NCBI GenBank assembly: GCA_947165805.1
Contig: CAMVBT010000063.1
Coordinates: 1 to 10,535, forward strand
Reading direction: 5' to 3'
From: an uncultured Clostridia bacterium
GTDB lineage: Bacteria > Bacillota > Clostridia > Oscillospirales > Ruminococcaceae
DNA length: 10,535 nucleotides
Below the pieces are notes generated by a model. That model was not told the origin of the DNA and did no database searches. It worked only from the letters and a program-made list of their open reading frames with translations. Position 1 is the stretch's first letter; every line of letters starts with the position of its first letter. The position numbers and the translations under genes were made by a program. Below are positions 1 to 7,510 of the stretch, one piece after another.

Positions 1-175
1 AGTTATCGTACTCCGCCATTGTGCGCATCAGCTGTTCTTTCAGCTTTGCCGCCTCGTCCTCTTCCTTCGGCTTCTCTTCGGTTACGACTTCCGGTTCGGC
101 AGCTTCCTGCTGTTCTGCCGTCTCCTCCTTTATCTCTTCGTCCTTTTCGATGTTTTCATTCTTTTCATCACTCAT
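1..175 (-). CDS. grpE: GrpE nucleotide exchange factor, N-terminal part (cut by window edge)
   Basis: GrpE is the cytoplasmic nucleotide exchange factor of the DnaK chaperone. Only the first 58 codons are in the window. They encode a very acidic, Glu-rich N-terminal tail (residues 1 to about 42) and then the start of the long coiled-coil helix, ending in LMRTMAEYDN, which matches the usual GrpE run R-x-x-A-E-x-(D/E)-N before F-R-K-R. The tail alone would be anonymous; the call rests on that motif and on the position directly after hrcA, the classic Firmicutes order hrcA-grpE-dnaK-dnaJ. The ATG overlaps the hrcA stop by 8 bp (ATGAGTGA) and has a strong GGAGG 9 nt upstream, inside the end of hrcA. 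It should be co-transcribed with hrcA and repressed through CIRCE. Confidence 0.9.
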   Translation of the reverse strand, partial: MSDEKNENIEKDEEIKEETAEQQEAAEPEVVTEEKPKEEDEAAKLKEQLMRTMAEYDN

Positions 176-1229
176 CTTTCTCTTCCTCCTTAATTTCATC
201 CGTATCATCTCCCTCCGAGCCGTCCGCGCCTCTTGAAAGCAGGTCGCTGACCTTATCGGTAAAATATTCTATATAAGGGATTATTTTCTTGTATTCAAGT
301 CTCATCGGGCCTATGACTCCGAAGCCGCCCGCGTTCTCGCCGTCCTTGCTGAACGTTCCGGTTATCATGCTGGAGTTCGATATGACGAAGGTGTTGTTCT
401 CCTCGCCGAACAGCACGTTTATCCCGGAGAATGTCTTGTCGAACGCCGCCGTGAGAGCTTCCTTCTTGCGGAGCACCTTCGCGATCTCCGTACCCTTGAG
501 CTCGCTGCACTCGATGAGGTTTTCTTCGCCCTCGATGCGCACCCTCTCGTTTATCATATCCGCCGAGAGGTCTGCTATTCCTTTGAGCAGCGGCGAAAGC
601 GAGAGCATATAGCTGCCGAGAGCCGCGGTCAGATCGTCCATGAAGCTGTCCGATACCTCGCGCAGGTTTACGCCCTGCAAATTCTCGCTGACAAAGCTGC
701 GGAAGAAGTCCATCTGCTCATGGGTCAGGTCGAATGAAAGCCTGCAAACGCGGTTCTTTATGCCGCCGCCGGAAGTCATCATCATCAGGACGTACATCCT
801 GCGTCCGGTCGGTATGACCTCGACCTTTGTTATGACGGAGAACTTGTCGGTATCGTTCGCTGAGACTATCGCGCATTTGGTGAAGTCCGCCAGAGCCCGC
901 GCCGCGTTCTCGATTATGACCTCATCGGTCATGCCTTCCATTTCTTCAAAGAGCCGGTCTATCTCGACCCTGTCGGCCTCGGGTATCTGCTTTTCGGCAA
1001 GCCTGCTGATGTAGAGCCGCAGTCCCTTATAGGTGGGGACTCTGCCCGCCGAGGTGTGGGGGTGTTCGAGCAGTCCCTGCTGCTCGAGCGATGCCATTTC
1101 GTTGCGGATAGTGGCGGAGGACACCTTGATATCGAGCAGTTCCATTACGGCCTTTGAGCCGATGGGCTCGCCGGTGCGGATATACTCGTCAACTATCGTT
1201 TCGAGTATTTTGTAGGCTCTGTTCTCCAT
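168..1229 (-). CDS. hrcA: Heat-inducible transcription repressor HrcA
   Basis: HrcA is the repressor that binds CIRCE operators in front of chaperone genes; its activity depends on GroEL in Bacillus. The 353-residue product is of typical length. The N-terminal winged helix-turn-helix (about residues 1-75) contains the family signature SSATIRNEMASLE (37-49) followed by GLLEHPHTSAGRVPT (52-66). The centre (about 80-300) fits the GAF-like dimerisation domain with its insert. The C-terminal block GVIGPMRLEYKKIIPYIEYF (304-323) is the conserved end of the family. After it comes an unusual acidic tail (about 334-353) that also carries the grpE ribosome binding site. The ATG is preceded by AGAGGGGA with 5 nt spacing. 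A CIRCE operator sits 47 bp upstream, so the gene is autoregulated. Confidence 0.97.
   Translation of the reverse strand: MENRAYKILETIVDEYIRTGEPIGSKAVMELLDIKVSSATIRNEMASLEQQGLLEHPHTSAGRVPTYKGLRLYISRLAEKQIPEADRVEIDRLFEEMEGMTDEVIIENAARALADFTKCAIVSANDTDKFSVITKVEVIPTGRRMYVLMMMTSGGGIKNRVCRLSFDLTHEQMDFFRSFVSENLQGVNLREVSDSFMDDLTAALGSYMLSLSPLLKGIADLSADMINERVRIEGEENLIECSELKGTEIAKVLRKKEALTAAFDKTFSGINVLFGEENNTFVISNSSMITGTFSKDGENAGGFGVIGPMRLEYKKIIPYIEYFTDKVSDLLSRGADGSEGDDTDEIKEEEKDE
184..191 (-). promoter_or_regulatory. Ribosome binding site of grpE, inside the end of hrcA
   Basis: The minus strand reads AAGGAGGA here, with 9 nt between GGAGG and the grpE ATG. It is embedded in the codons of the acidic HrcA tail (Lys-Glu-Glu run). 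It fixes the grpE start and makes grpE translation independent of simple read-through from hrcA. Confidence 0.75.
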
Positions 1230-1276
1230 TTCTATCCCCTCTTTGGTCCATCTTTAGCAGTCCGCCCTTCCGAGTG

Positions 1277-1303
1277 TTAGCACTCTATCTCTCCGAGTGC
1301 TAA
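1277..1303. promoter_or_regulatory. CIRCE operator (HrcA binding site)
   Basis: The perfect inverted repeat TTAGCACTC-N9-GAGTGCTAA is present without mismatch (arms 1277-1285 and 1295-1303). It begins right at the predicted transcription start of the hrcA promoter, so bound HrcA would block initiation, and the 5' end of the mRNA would carry the hairpin. This is the textbook operator for hrcA-grpE-dnaK operons in Firmicutes. Confidence 0.98.
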
Positions 1304-1307
1304 ACAT

Positions 1308-1336
1308 AATATATCACTTTTTCTCTCCTTTGTCAA
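1308..1336 (-). promoter_or_regulatory. Sigma-A-type promoter of hrcA-grpE
   Basis: On the minus strand a perfect -35 TTGACA (1336-1331) and a -10 TATATT (1313-1308) are separated by exactly 17 bp. The predicted start is near 1301, at the edge of CIRCE. The flanking DNA (1341-1360) is strongly AT-rich, like an UP-type element, though that is inference. Confidence 0.9.
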
Positions 1337-1370
1337 TAGTTTTTTGAAAAAAATTTTTCGCACGAACGGA

Positions 1371-1403
1371 AAAGGCCGGTACAGTGCATCTGTACCGACC
1401 TTT
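1371..1403 (-). terminator. Intrinsic terminator after the Memo-like gene
   Basis: A 14-bp stem (1371-1384 with 1390-1403, 5-nt loop) starts 4 bp after the stop of the Memo-like gene. The only imperfect pair (1376/1398) is G-U in a minus-strand transcript but C-A in a plus-strand one, so the hairpin is built for leftward transcription. It is followed by a short T run (TTTT). It separates the sigma/macroglobulin/Memo unit from the hrcA promoter. Confidence 0.8.
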
Positions 1404-1407
1404 AATA

Positions 1408-2391
1408 TCAATTATGTTCCTGCCTTACGGATAAAAATAAAAAGTAGCTCGTCACGCCCTCGGGGAAACGTGTCTCGCTGTAGGGTGCTGTTCCTATACT
1501 GAATGTGTTGCCGTGCTCCGCGGCGGAGATACCGGCACCGAGGAGCTCCGACAGCCGCACAAAGGCGCTCAGGCAGTAAGGGGTATCCACGTTGTCGTTC
1601 GTGAAGTGCTCTATCACGGAGGTATTGCCTGCTGTGACTGCCCGTAAAGTCTCCGCGTCGTGAAGCTCCGCTTTGTCCGGGCTCAGATAATGTGAAAAGT
1701 CTATCGAGAACGCGAAAAAGCAGTTCTTCGTCTTCGCCGTTTCAGCCAGAAGCTCCGCAAGCTTAGCCGGAAAATCTCTGCCGGCATCGGAAGATACCAG
1801 CAGCACCGCGACCTTCGCGTCGGGCAGATAGCGCTTAATGAACGGGATATGGGACGAGGCGCTGTGGTCGAACTCCGTCATTTCATCGTCCGGTACGGCT
1901 CCGAGACTGTCGCACAGCAGCGCGGTCAGTTCGTTGTCGTTTTCCAGCACACCGTAGGCGGTGTCCCAGTCCTTTGCGCTCGTACACAGCCTGTTCGCGG
2001 ACTTATAGTGCATCGGAGCCGCCAGAACAACGGTCTCTATATCGTCACGGGCAGCGGCGGCTGTTTTGTACAGCTCCGCTATGAAGTGTCCCGCGGTCAG
2101 GTGATGCGGAGCCACGCCGCACATCGGCATTCCGTCGGTCTCATAAGCTTCGCTCACGGCATCATAATGATCGTACTCCCGACTGTCGAAATACCGGCAG
2201 GCAAGCAGCCCGGCGCGCGGCGTCGAACCGCGCGCCGGGCTGTCGCTGCCGGACGCGGGTACCGCGTCCGGCAGCGACTCCCCCGACGCGGCATTCGCCG
2301 CGTCGGGGGCGCGGGTCACCGCAGACTCCGGAGCCGCGCAGGCCGAAAGCAGCATAAGTGCTGCGAGGAGCGCGGCCGCTTTACGCTTCAT
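1408..2391 (-). CDS. Memo-family (AmmeMemoRadiSam system protein B-like) lipoprotein
   Basis: Memo proteins share the fold of class III extradiol dioxygenases (LigB-like) and bind a metal; their bacterial reaction is not established. Visible family motifs (numbered from the ATG at 2391) are APHHLTAG (around His96), LAAPMHY (His128, in place of G-P-S-H-H), DHSASSHIPF (His176), SIDFSHY (His234) and the late Cys in DTPYCLSAF (Cys273). The His residues match the expected metal site by position in the motifs. The N-terminus is a lipoprotein signal: KRK, a hydrophobic run, then lipobox LSAC with Cys18, followed by a low-complexity Ala/Pro/Ser/Gly linker to about residue 62. The product should be anchored outside the membrane, unlike ordinary cytoplasmic Memo. 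The ATG overlaps the macroglobulin gene by 11 bp, suggesting translational coupling; a GTG at 2400 would add three residues. No clear Shine-Dalgarno sequence is seen. The linker DNA consists of three perfect hairpins. Confidence 0.85.
   Translation of the reverse strand: MKRKAAALLAALMLLSACAAPESAVTRAPDAANAASGESLPDAVPASGSDSPARGSTPRAGLLACRYFDSREYDHYDAVSEAYETDGMPMCGVAPHHLTAGHFIAELYKTAAAARDDIETVVLAAPMHYKSANRLCTSAKDWDTAYGVLENDNELTALLCDSLGAVPDDEMTEFDHSASSHIPFIKRYLPDAKVAVLLVSSDAGRDFPAKLAELLAETAKTKNCFFAFSIDFSHYLSPDKAELHDAETLRAVTAGNTSVIEHFTNDNVDTPYCLSAFVRLSELLGAGISAAEHGNTFSIGTAPYSETRFPEGVTSYFLFLSVRQEHN
2206..2309. repeat. Three consecutive perfect GC-rich inverted repeats inside the Memo-like gene
   Basis: Hairpin 1 has 15-bp arms 2206-2220 and 2228-2242 (7-nt loop). 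Hairpin 2 has 17-bp arms 2242-2258 and 2262-2278 (3-nt loop GTA). Hairpin 3 has 13-bp arms 2280-2292 and 2297-2309 (4-nt loop ATTC). All stems are without mismatch. Hairpins 1 and 2 share base 2242, and a single base separates 2 and 3, so about 90 of 104 bases can pair. Hairpins 2 and 3 share the core GACGCGG/CCGCGTC in the same reading frame, encoding the similar peptides PDAVPASG and PDAANAASG. The block encodes the linker between lipobox and Memo domain. There is no T tract, so they are not terminators. Confidence 0.95.
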
Positions 2392-5300
2392 TTGCCGCAC
2401 CGTTTATCTTTACCGTGCCGCGGTCGCTCATGCCCCACTCACCGCTGTTCCTGTCAACGACCACCGCGCTTTCGAGCACGAATTCTCCGGACAGGTTCAC
2501 GGTAAAGGAGTATGTTGCATTACCGTATTTGTCGGTGTAGAGTCTTATCTGCTGGCCGTTGGTGTTGTAATACGTTCCCGGCACCATGGCTATGCGTCCG
2601 CAGGAGGGTATCACGTCATAGACCTCGCTGAAAGGAGCGGAGCTAATGGTGACCGTTATCTTCTGACCGGGCTCGGGAGTGCCGCTTATCGTCTTGGTGA
2701 CCTTGAGCTCCGGAGGCTCGGAGTTCTCGGTTATCCTGCCGACATAGCACGCCAGAGCATATACAGCGCCGGACTGAGCCCTGAAATCGGCTTTTGCGAA
2801 CTGCTCCTCGGTAAATCTCATTACTGTCGGGTAGTGTCTGTTGAGCTTTACCGTCTCGGTGCTGCCGTTCTTCACATAGGTGAACACGGCTTCGCCCTTC
2901 GCCTTGGGAACGTAGTGAGAGAGGTAGATGACGAGCTGGAGCCCGTAGCTGTCGTAGGGTGTCTCCACCGAGTCAAGATATCTCGCGAACGCCTCCGCCT
3001 CGGGCAGATCGAGCAGGGACGCGGTGATAAGAGCAGTGCGCGTCAGAGCCTGTCTGTCGCTGCCGTTGATGAACGCCTTGACCGCCTTGGGATCGCTGTC
3101 GTCGAAGGTCACCTCGGGAGCATATTTTATATATGCGTCATAGGCGCCATTAAAGTCTCCGCTGAACGCGAGAGCTGCCGAAAGATATATACCCGCGATC
3201 GGATCATAGCCCTCGCCGCTCTCAAGAAACTCACGGGTATCGGGACGTATGTTCTCGCCGAGAGCCGCGAGAGCCATGTGGCAGGCACATATATCTGTGA
3301 TCCTGTCTTCGGTAAGACATTCTGCGTAGCTCTCCAGCAAGGGTATCAGGAAATCGCGGTTCACAGCCTCCGGAACAGCCGCGCACATAAGAGCCGTAAG
3401 CTCCGTGTTGTATTCCGCAGCCGGGAGCTCCCGCGCAAACGAGCTGCTCGTCTCGGGCATGAACTCGTCGATCATTTCCTGCTCGGTCATATAACCGAGC
3501 TGCACCGCCGAGTACGCCGCAGCCAGCCTCATTCCGAGGTTCTGCCCGCAGTAGCATACGAGGTGCTGCATAAGCTGAGTGCTCAGCATATATTCCTTGT
3601 CAAAGAACGCTATCGTAACGGGATATTTCGTCGGCGTGATGCCCGCGGCAAGAGCGTCGAGATCGAAGCCGCGGAATATATCCGTCTCAAGCTGGGTCTT
3701 TACGACCTTCAGAGGCATCTCCACCGCGTCGCCGTCTGTCACGAATGTTACCTTGTATTCACCTGCGGGGAGCCTGCCGAAGTCCGCTGTCTCCTTCGGG
3801 CCGATCTTTATCTCCTTGTCCGCGCCCGCGCCGTAAAGCCTTACGGATATCTTACCGCCGGAGGGCAGTCCCGCGCACTTCGCGGAAACGGAGATGTCGT
3901 CGCCCTCGGTGTATGTGTTCTGCATTATCGGGGTTATTATCATATCGCGGCTCACTACTACGGGCAGGAGCTTCGTCCCCGCGAACAGCCTGCTCTCGGA
4001 GGTGTTGTATGACGCAAACAGCGTGGCTCTCCATGTCGTCAGGTTGTCGGGCAGCTTCACGGTGAACACGGCTGTACCGTCAGCGCCGGTGACAGCCTCA
4101 CCGAAAAACGCGGTGTCAAGGAACTCGCGCCTTGTGCCGCTTTCGCCTCCGCTGCCCTTTTCTCCGGTAAACCCGTTGTCAAAGGTATGCTGGATATAGC
4201 TTACCCTGCTTATCGCCGACGGATACCAGATGTAGCTGTATACGCCGTCAAGGAGATCGGCATTCTGGGGAGCCATAGCGAAGGCTGCCTCGTCAACGCA
4301 GGACAGATGCACAGCCGCACCGCTCACGGCATTGCCGTTCGCGTCGGTCACCTTTACGGTTATCTTCGCTGTATCGCCCGCATCGTACTTTTCGCTGTCG
4401 CAGGAGGCCTCTATCTCAAGGCTGCGCTCGGCAGGCTCATAGAACATGATGCCTCCGTCGGCCTTGTACATATGCGTGCCGTCAAAATACGCTCCCTCGA
4501 AGTTCGCGTCGGGGATAACGGCCTTTGTCGCCTTGAAAATAACGGAGCCGGCCTTGCTCATGTCGTATACCTTATATTCCACAAAATCGCTGCGGTATAT
4601 GGCAAGGAGCAGCTTTCCGTCAACGGAAGCCTCGTCGCTGCTGCATCTGAGCGTAAAGGTCACGTCCTCGTCCTCGGAGAACGAATGATATCTCGCGTTG
4701 TCGCCGTTGCCGCGGAGCGAGGTATCCATATCTATCGTGTAATATATCTGTCTGTTATTATCGCCGTAGTATCCGCCGCCGAAGCCGTTCTCCGACCATT
4801 CGCCGTCCCTGCCCATGTAAATATTGAAGCTGATCTTCACAGGGTCGCCGTTTGTGTCGTTATAGGTCATGGTAACGGAATAGTGGCCGTGATCCGCCAC
4901 GAAGGGCAGTCCGCGGAGAACGAATTTTCCGTCCTCGGTGGTGAGCTTGTATGCCGCGACCTGCGTGGACTGGCTGATATACCTGTACTGCTTGACTGTC
5001 CGCTTCTCCAGATAGTCATAGTAGCTGCCGGTCTCCTCGGCTTCCGTCCAGTAATGCTTTATCTTTACACTGACCTCGGTGTTCACGGGCGCGCCCTTCA
5101 TTATGGAATAGGCGCTCTTGTCTGCGTATTCGGCGGAATACCGCTTCTCAAAATACTCGTCCGCCTTGCTGAAATCGAGCCTGTTAGTGTATATCGTCAG
5201 GTTGTTCTTTTCATCGAGCTTATACTGGAGCATCACATCTCTGAAGAACGCTTCGATATGTTTGTAGCTGTCGATGTACACATTCTCAATGCCGGTAAGT

Positions 5301-7447
5301 GTGGCTGCGGCGTAGACAGTCTGCGCACGCCAGTCCATAAAGTAGTCGTCGGAAGCGGTCACCATTGCCGAAGCGGCACCGTTCTCGTCTGTCGTGGCGT
5401 ATTCCGGGCTGTTTCCGTAAGCGGAGAATTCAAACGTGAGCCCCTCCGCGGGAGTACCCTCGTAGTACGTCGCTTCAACTCCGACCTCAAACGGGTCGCG
5501 GTGCGGCAGGACAACGTATTCGGGAGCCTTCATCTCAACGGTATACTCGGGCTTTACATAGTCCTGGATTCCGACAAACTTGCTGACGATGATATCGTCG
5601 CCGCTCGCGAGCCATACTGTGGGACATTCTCCCTTGTGGTTCTTATAGGCGAATTCCGCCGTAAAGGTGCCGTTCTTCGATACCGTAACGGGTACTTCCT
5701 CGCCGTCGCCCGTCCAGCTGTCGCCCAGCACGACTTTAAGGCCGGAGGGCAGACCGGTGTTGCGGGCTCTGGGTATGAGCAGACCCCAGACCTTTATCGT
5801 ATCCGTGGTGAGATACAGCTCACGGTCGGTATATATATAGGAATAGAACAGGTCTTCATACTTCATGTCCTGCGCGGTGGACAGAACGAAGGCGTCGATG
5901 TAGCTGCTGCCGCCGCAGTCTATGCGGAGCAGGGCTTTTCCTGTCTCCCCGGCGGTATCTATCTTGACGAGCCCGTCGCTGCCGACCTTGCCGGTATAGC
6001 TCTTCCCGCCGACTTCAAGGGTCACCCCGGCACCCGCCGCGGGAGCTCCCGTATCGGTGCCGTTCACATAGAACAGGTTCTCCTCACCGAGGCTCAGCGA
6101 ATATACCGCGACCGGCGCGACCTCGACAAGATACTGAACGCTGTACTCCGCGCCCCATGCGGACGTCGCGGAGATATCTGCAACATAGTATCCGTTCGCG
6201 AGCTGCTCCGGCAGAAGGACATATACCGAGTTCCCGTCACCCTCGCGGTGATAGGGCTTTTCGTTTGAGCTGTAGACCTCCGGGAGTCCCGCGGTCTCAA
6301 CGGAACGCGCGCCGTTCATACGCTCCTTCACCGCGGCGGCATAAGCGTCCGCGTCGGCGAAGCCGTACAAATGCAGCTCATATTCGGTGTTTATCAGCTC
6401 ACTGGAGCAGTATATCTCCACACAGGCGCGGTCGCCGGGTATGAAGGACTCGGAGAAGCCGCTGTTGGAGCTTCCCGTATATAAATAGGTCGTATCACCG
6501 TAGCCGGCGGACGTCGTGAACGAGACAGTCTTGTCCTCTTTCAGCGTCTGGCCGTCCGCGGAGGGGAAGCCCGCCTTTATCGTGACGGTGTAGTCGGTCA
6601 TGGGGGCAAGGAACTCGTCATGCGAGAAGACGAGCCTGTTGCCGACCTTCGTGAACCCGCCGTCAACACCGGGAGTTATCGTGAAATACTCCGCAGCCTT
6701 TGAAATGTCGGGCACGCAGGTGAACTCGATCTCAACGCCCGTATCGAGCGACGCGTAGGTGTTCCCGTCGCCCGGATATACGGACTTTACGGCAAATTCC
6801 GCCATTGTCGAGAAGGCGTAGCTGTCGCAGACCACGCCGCTGTCGTCCGACACGGAGAGCCTTACGGTCTCGCCGCGCCCGAAGCCGTTCGCTGTTGACA
6901 GCAGGTACGAATCTCCCTCGCCGCGGGTCAGTGTGAATCCGCCGCCGCTGCTGAGCGCTATGTGACTGCGGAGCATATCCTCCGTCACATCGCTCCCGAC
7001 ATCTATCTTAAGCATAGTATCGGTCATTATATAGCCGCCTGCCGTATCCATGGCGGATACGGACTTTATTATGCCGCTTCCGGGACGCGCGCGTTCCTTC
7101 ACGGCGCGCAGATAGCTGTCTGCGTCGTCGGGCTCGCCGTCCATGCCGGACACGGAAACCGCTGTGGAAGCTGCCGTTGTCGTAACGGGCTCAGTCTCCG
7201 TAGTCACGAAGGATGTCTGCTCCGGGGCGGTCGTGCCCTCTACGGGAACTCCGCCTCCGCTCATGCGCGGCAGGAGCACAAGAGCGACCACTGCTGCCGC
7301 GGCAAGGCCTGTGATACCCGCTGCCCACGCGAATATGGGAGGCTTCTTCCGCGGAGCCTCTGCGGGCTTCACACGCTTCTGCGCAGCCTCGTCTATGATG
7401 TCTTCCTCGATCTCATTCATCGCATCGGATAATTCTTCTTTTTTCAT
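2381..7447 (-). CDS. Single-pass membrane alpha-2-macroglobulin-like protein with anti-sigma-like N-terminus
   Basis: Alpha-2-macroglobulins trap proteases; bacterial ones act in the cell envelope. From the ATG at 7447 the product has 1688 residues, near the size of bacterial A2M proteins. In order (approximate residues): acidic cytoplasmic segment with LSDAMNEIEEDIIDEAAQKR (6-25), basic PRKKPP, one membrane helix (38-60), a Thr-rich linker (67-105), two Ig-like domains (130-315), macroglobulin domains with the MG2 run YIYTDRELYLTTDTIKVWGLL-type signature (537-557) and the MG3 run DYVKPEYTVEM (629-639), VDEAAFAM (about 1051), the A2M core LPDNLTTWRATLFA (about 1132-1145), a helical thioester domain (about 1290-1560), and a C-terminal beta domain (SCGRIAMVPGTYYN). 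The thioester site reads CYCGQN with Cys1300: the C-x-E-Q spacing is lost. There is no lipobox, so the helix is an anchor. It follows an ECF sigma gene by 63 bp and overlaps the Memo gene. Upstream GTG (7456) and ATG (7453) are alternative starts. Confidence 0.88.
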   Translation of the reverse strand: MKKEELSDAMNEIEEDIIDEAAQKRVKPAEAPRKKPPIFAWAAGITGLAAAAVVALVLLPRMSGGGVPVEGTTAPEQTSFVTTETEPVTTTAASTAVSVSGMDGEPDDADSYLRAVKERARPGSGIIKSVSAMDTAGGYIMTDTMLKIDVGSDVTEDMLRSHIALSSGGGFTLTRGEGDSYLLSTANGFGRGETVRLSVSDDSGVVCDSYAFSTMAEFAVKSVYPGDGNTYASLDTGVEIEFTCVPDISKAAEYFTITPGVDGGFTKVGNRLVFSHDEFLAPMTDYTVTIKAGFPSADGQTLKEDKTVSFTTSAGYGDTTYLYTGSSNSGFSESFIPGDRACVEIYCSSELINTEYELHLYGFADADAYAAAVKERMNGARSVETAGLPEVYSSNEKPYHREGDGNSVYVLLPEQLANGYYVADISATSAWGAEYSVQYLVEVAPVAVYSLSLGEENLFYVNGTDTGAPAAGAGVTLEVGGKSYTGKVGSDGLVKIDTAGETGKALLRIDCGGSSYIDAFVLSTAQDMKYEDLFYSYIYTDRELYLTTDTIKVWGLLIPRARNTGLPSGLKVVLGDSWTGDGEEVPVTVSKNGTFTAEFAYKNHKGECPTVWLASGDDIIVSKFVGIQDYVKPEYTVEMKAPEYVVLPHRDPFEVGVEATYYEGTPAEGLTFEFSAYGNSPEYATTDENGAASAMVTASDDYFMDWRAQTVYAAATLTGIENVYIDSYKHIEAFFRDVMLQYKLDEKNNLTIYTNRLDFSKADEYFEKRYSAEYADKSAYSIMKGAPVNTEVSVKIKHYWTEAEETGSYYDYLEKRTVKQYRYISQSTQVAAYKLTTEDGKFVLRGLPFVADHGHYSVTMTYNDTNGDPVKISFNIYMGRDGEWSENGFGGGYYGDNNRQIYYTIDMDTSLRGNGDNARYHSFSEDEDVTFTLRCSSDEASVDGKLLLAIYRSDFVEYKVYDMSKAGSVIFKATKAVIPDANFEGAYFDGTHMYKADGGIMFYEPAERSLEIEASCDSEKYDAGDTAKITVKVTDANGNAVSGAAVHLSCVDEAAFAMAPQNADLLDGVYSYIWYPSAISRVSYIQHTFDNGFTGEKGSGGESGTRREFLDTAFFGEAVTGADGTAVFTVKLPDNLTTWRATLFASYNTSESRLFAGTKLLPVVVSRDMIITPIMQNTYTEGDDISVSAKCAGLPSGGKISVRLYGAGADKEIKIGPKETADFGRLPAGEYKVTFVTDGDAVEMPLKVVKTQLETDIFRGFDLDALAAGITPTKYPVTIAFFDKEYMLSTQLMQHLVCYCGQNLGMRLAAAYSAVQLGYMTEQEMIDEFMPETSSSFARELPAAEYNTELTALMCAAVPEAVNRDFLIPLLESYAECLTEDRITDICACHMALAALGENIRPDTREFLESGEGYDPIAGIYLSAALAFSGDFNGAYDAYIKYAPEVTFDDSDPKAVKAFINGSDRQALTRTALITASLLDLPEAEAFARYLDSVETPYDSYGLQLVIYLSHYVPKAKGEAVFTYVKNGSTETVKLNRHYPTVMRFTEEQFAKADFRAQSGAVYALACYVGRITENSEPPELKVTKTISGTPEPGQKITVTISSAPFSEVYDVIPSCGRIAMVPGTYYNTNGQQIRLYTDKYGNATYSFTVNLSGEFVLESAVVVDRNSGEWGMSDRGTVKINGAANEA

Positions 7448-7456
7448 ACTCATCAC

Positions 7457-7481
7457 CGCACCGTAACGGTGCGCCTCCTTT
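7457..7481 (-). promoter_or_regulatory. Shine-Dalgarno sequence plus hairpin bridging to the macroglobulin start
   Basis: The minus strand has a strong AAAGGAGG (7481-7474). It is followed at once by a perfect 7-bp hairpin CGCACCG-TTA-CGGTGCG (7473-7457), then GTG, ATG, AGT and ATG. Linear spacing to the ATGs is 20 and 26 nt, too long for initiation. With the hairpin folded, GGAGG is 3 nt from ATG 7453 and 9 nt from ATG 7447, which favours the latter. A hairpin that shortens the spacer is known from phage T4 gene 38; its use here is inference. Confidence 0.6.
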
Positions 7482-7510
7482 TTGTTCCGGGTAATAGCCC
7501 CGCGGGGAGC

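Noticed and set aside
2834..4012. Plus-strand open frame of 392 codons, also antisense to the macroglobulin gene
   Set aside because: Same reasons; no recognisable domain and no good ribosome binding site or promoter seen.
4187..6268. Long plus-strand open frame of 693 codons opposite the macroglobulin gene
   Set aside because: It is a shadow of a GC-biased gene: low-complexity Val/Arg/Gly/His-rich product, no family motif, and it lies wholly antisense to a protein with clear domains.
7042..7062. 8-bp inverted repeat CCGTATCC/GGATACGG inside the macroglobulin gene
   Set aside because: A single 8-bp stem with a short loop is expected about once by chance in a window of this size.
7498..7507. 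CCCCGCGGGG palindrome just after the sigma gene stop
   Set aside because: It has no loop and no T tract, so it is not a terminator; too short to call an operator.
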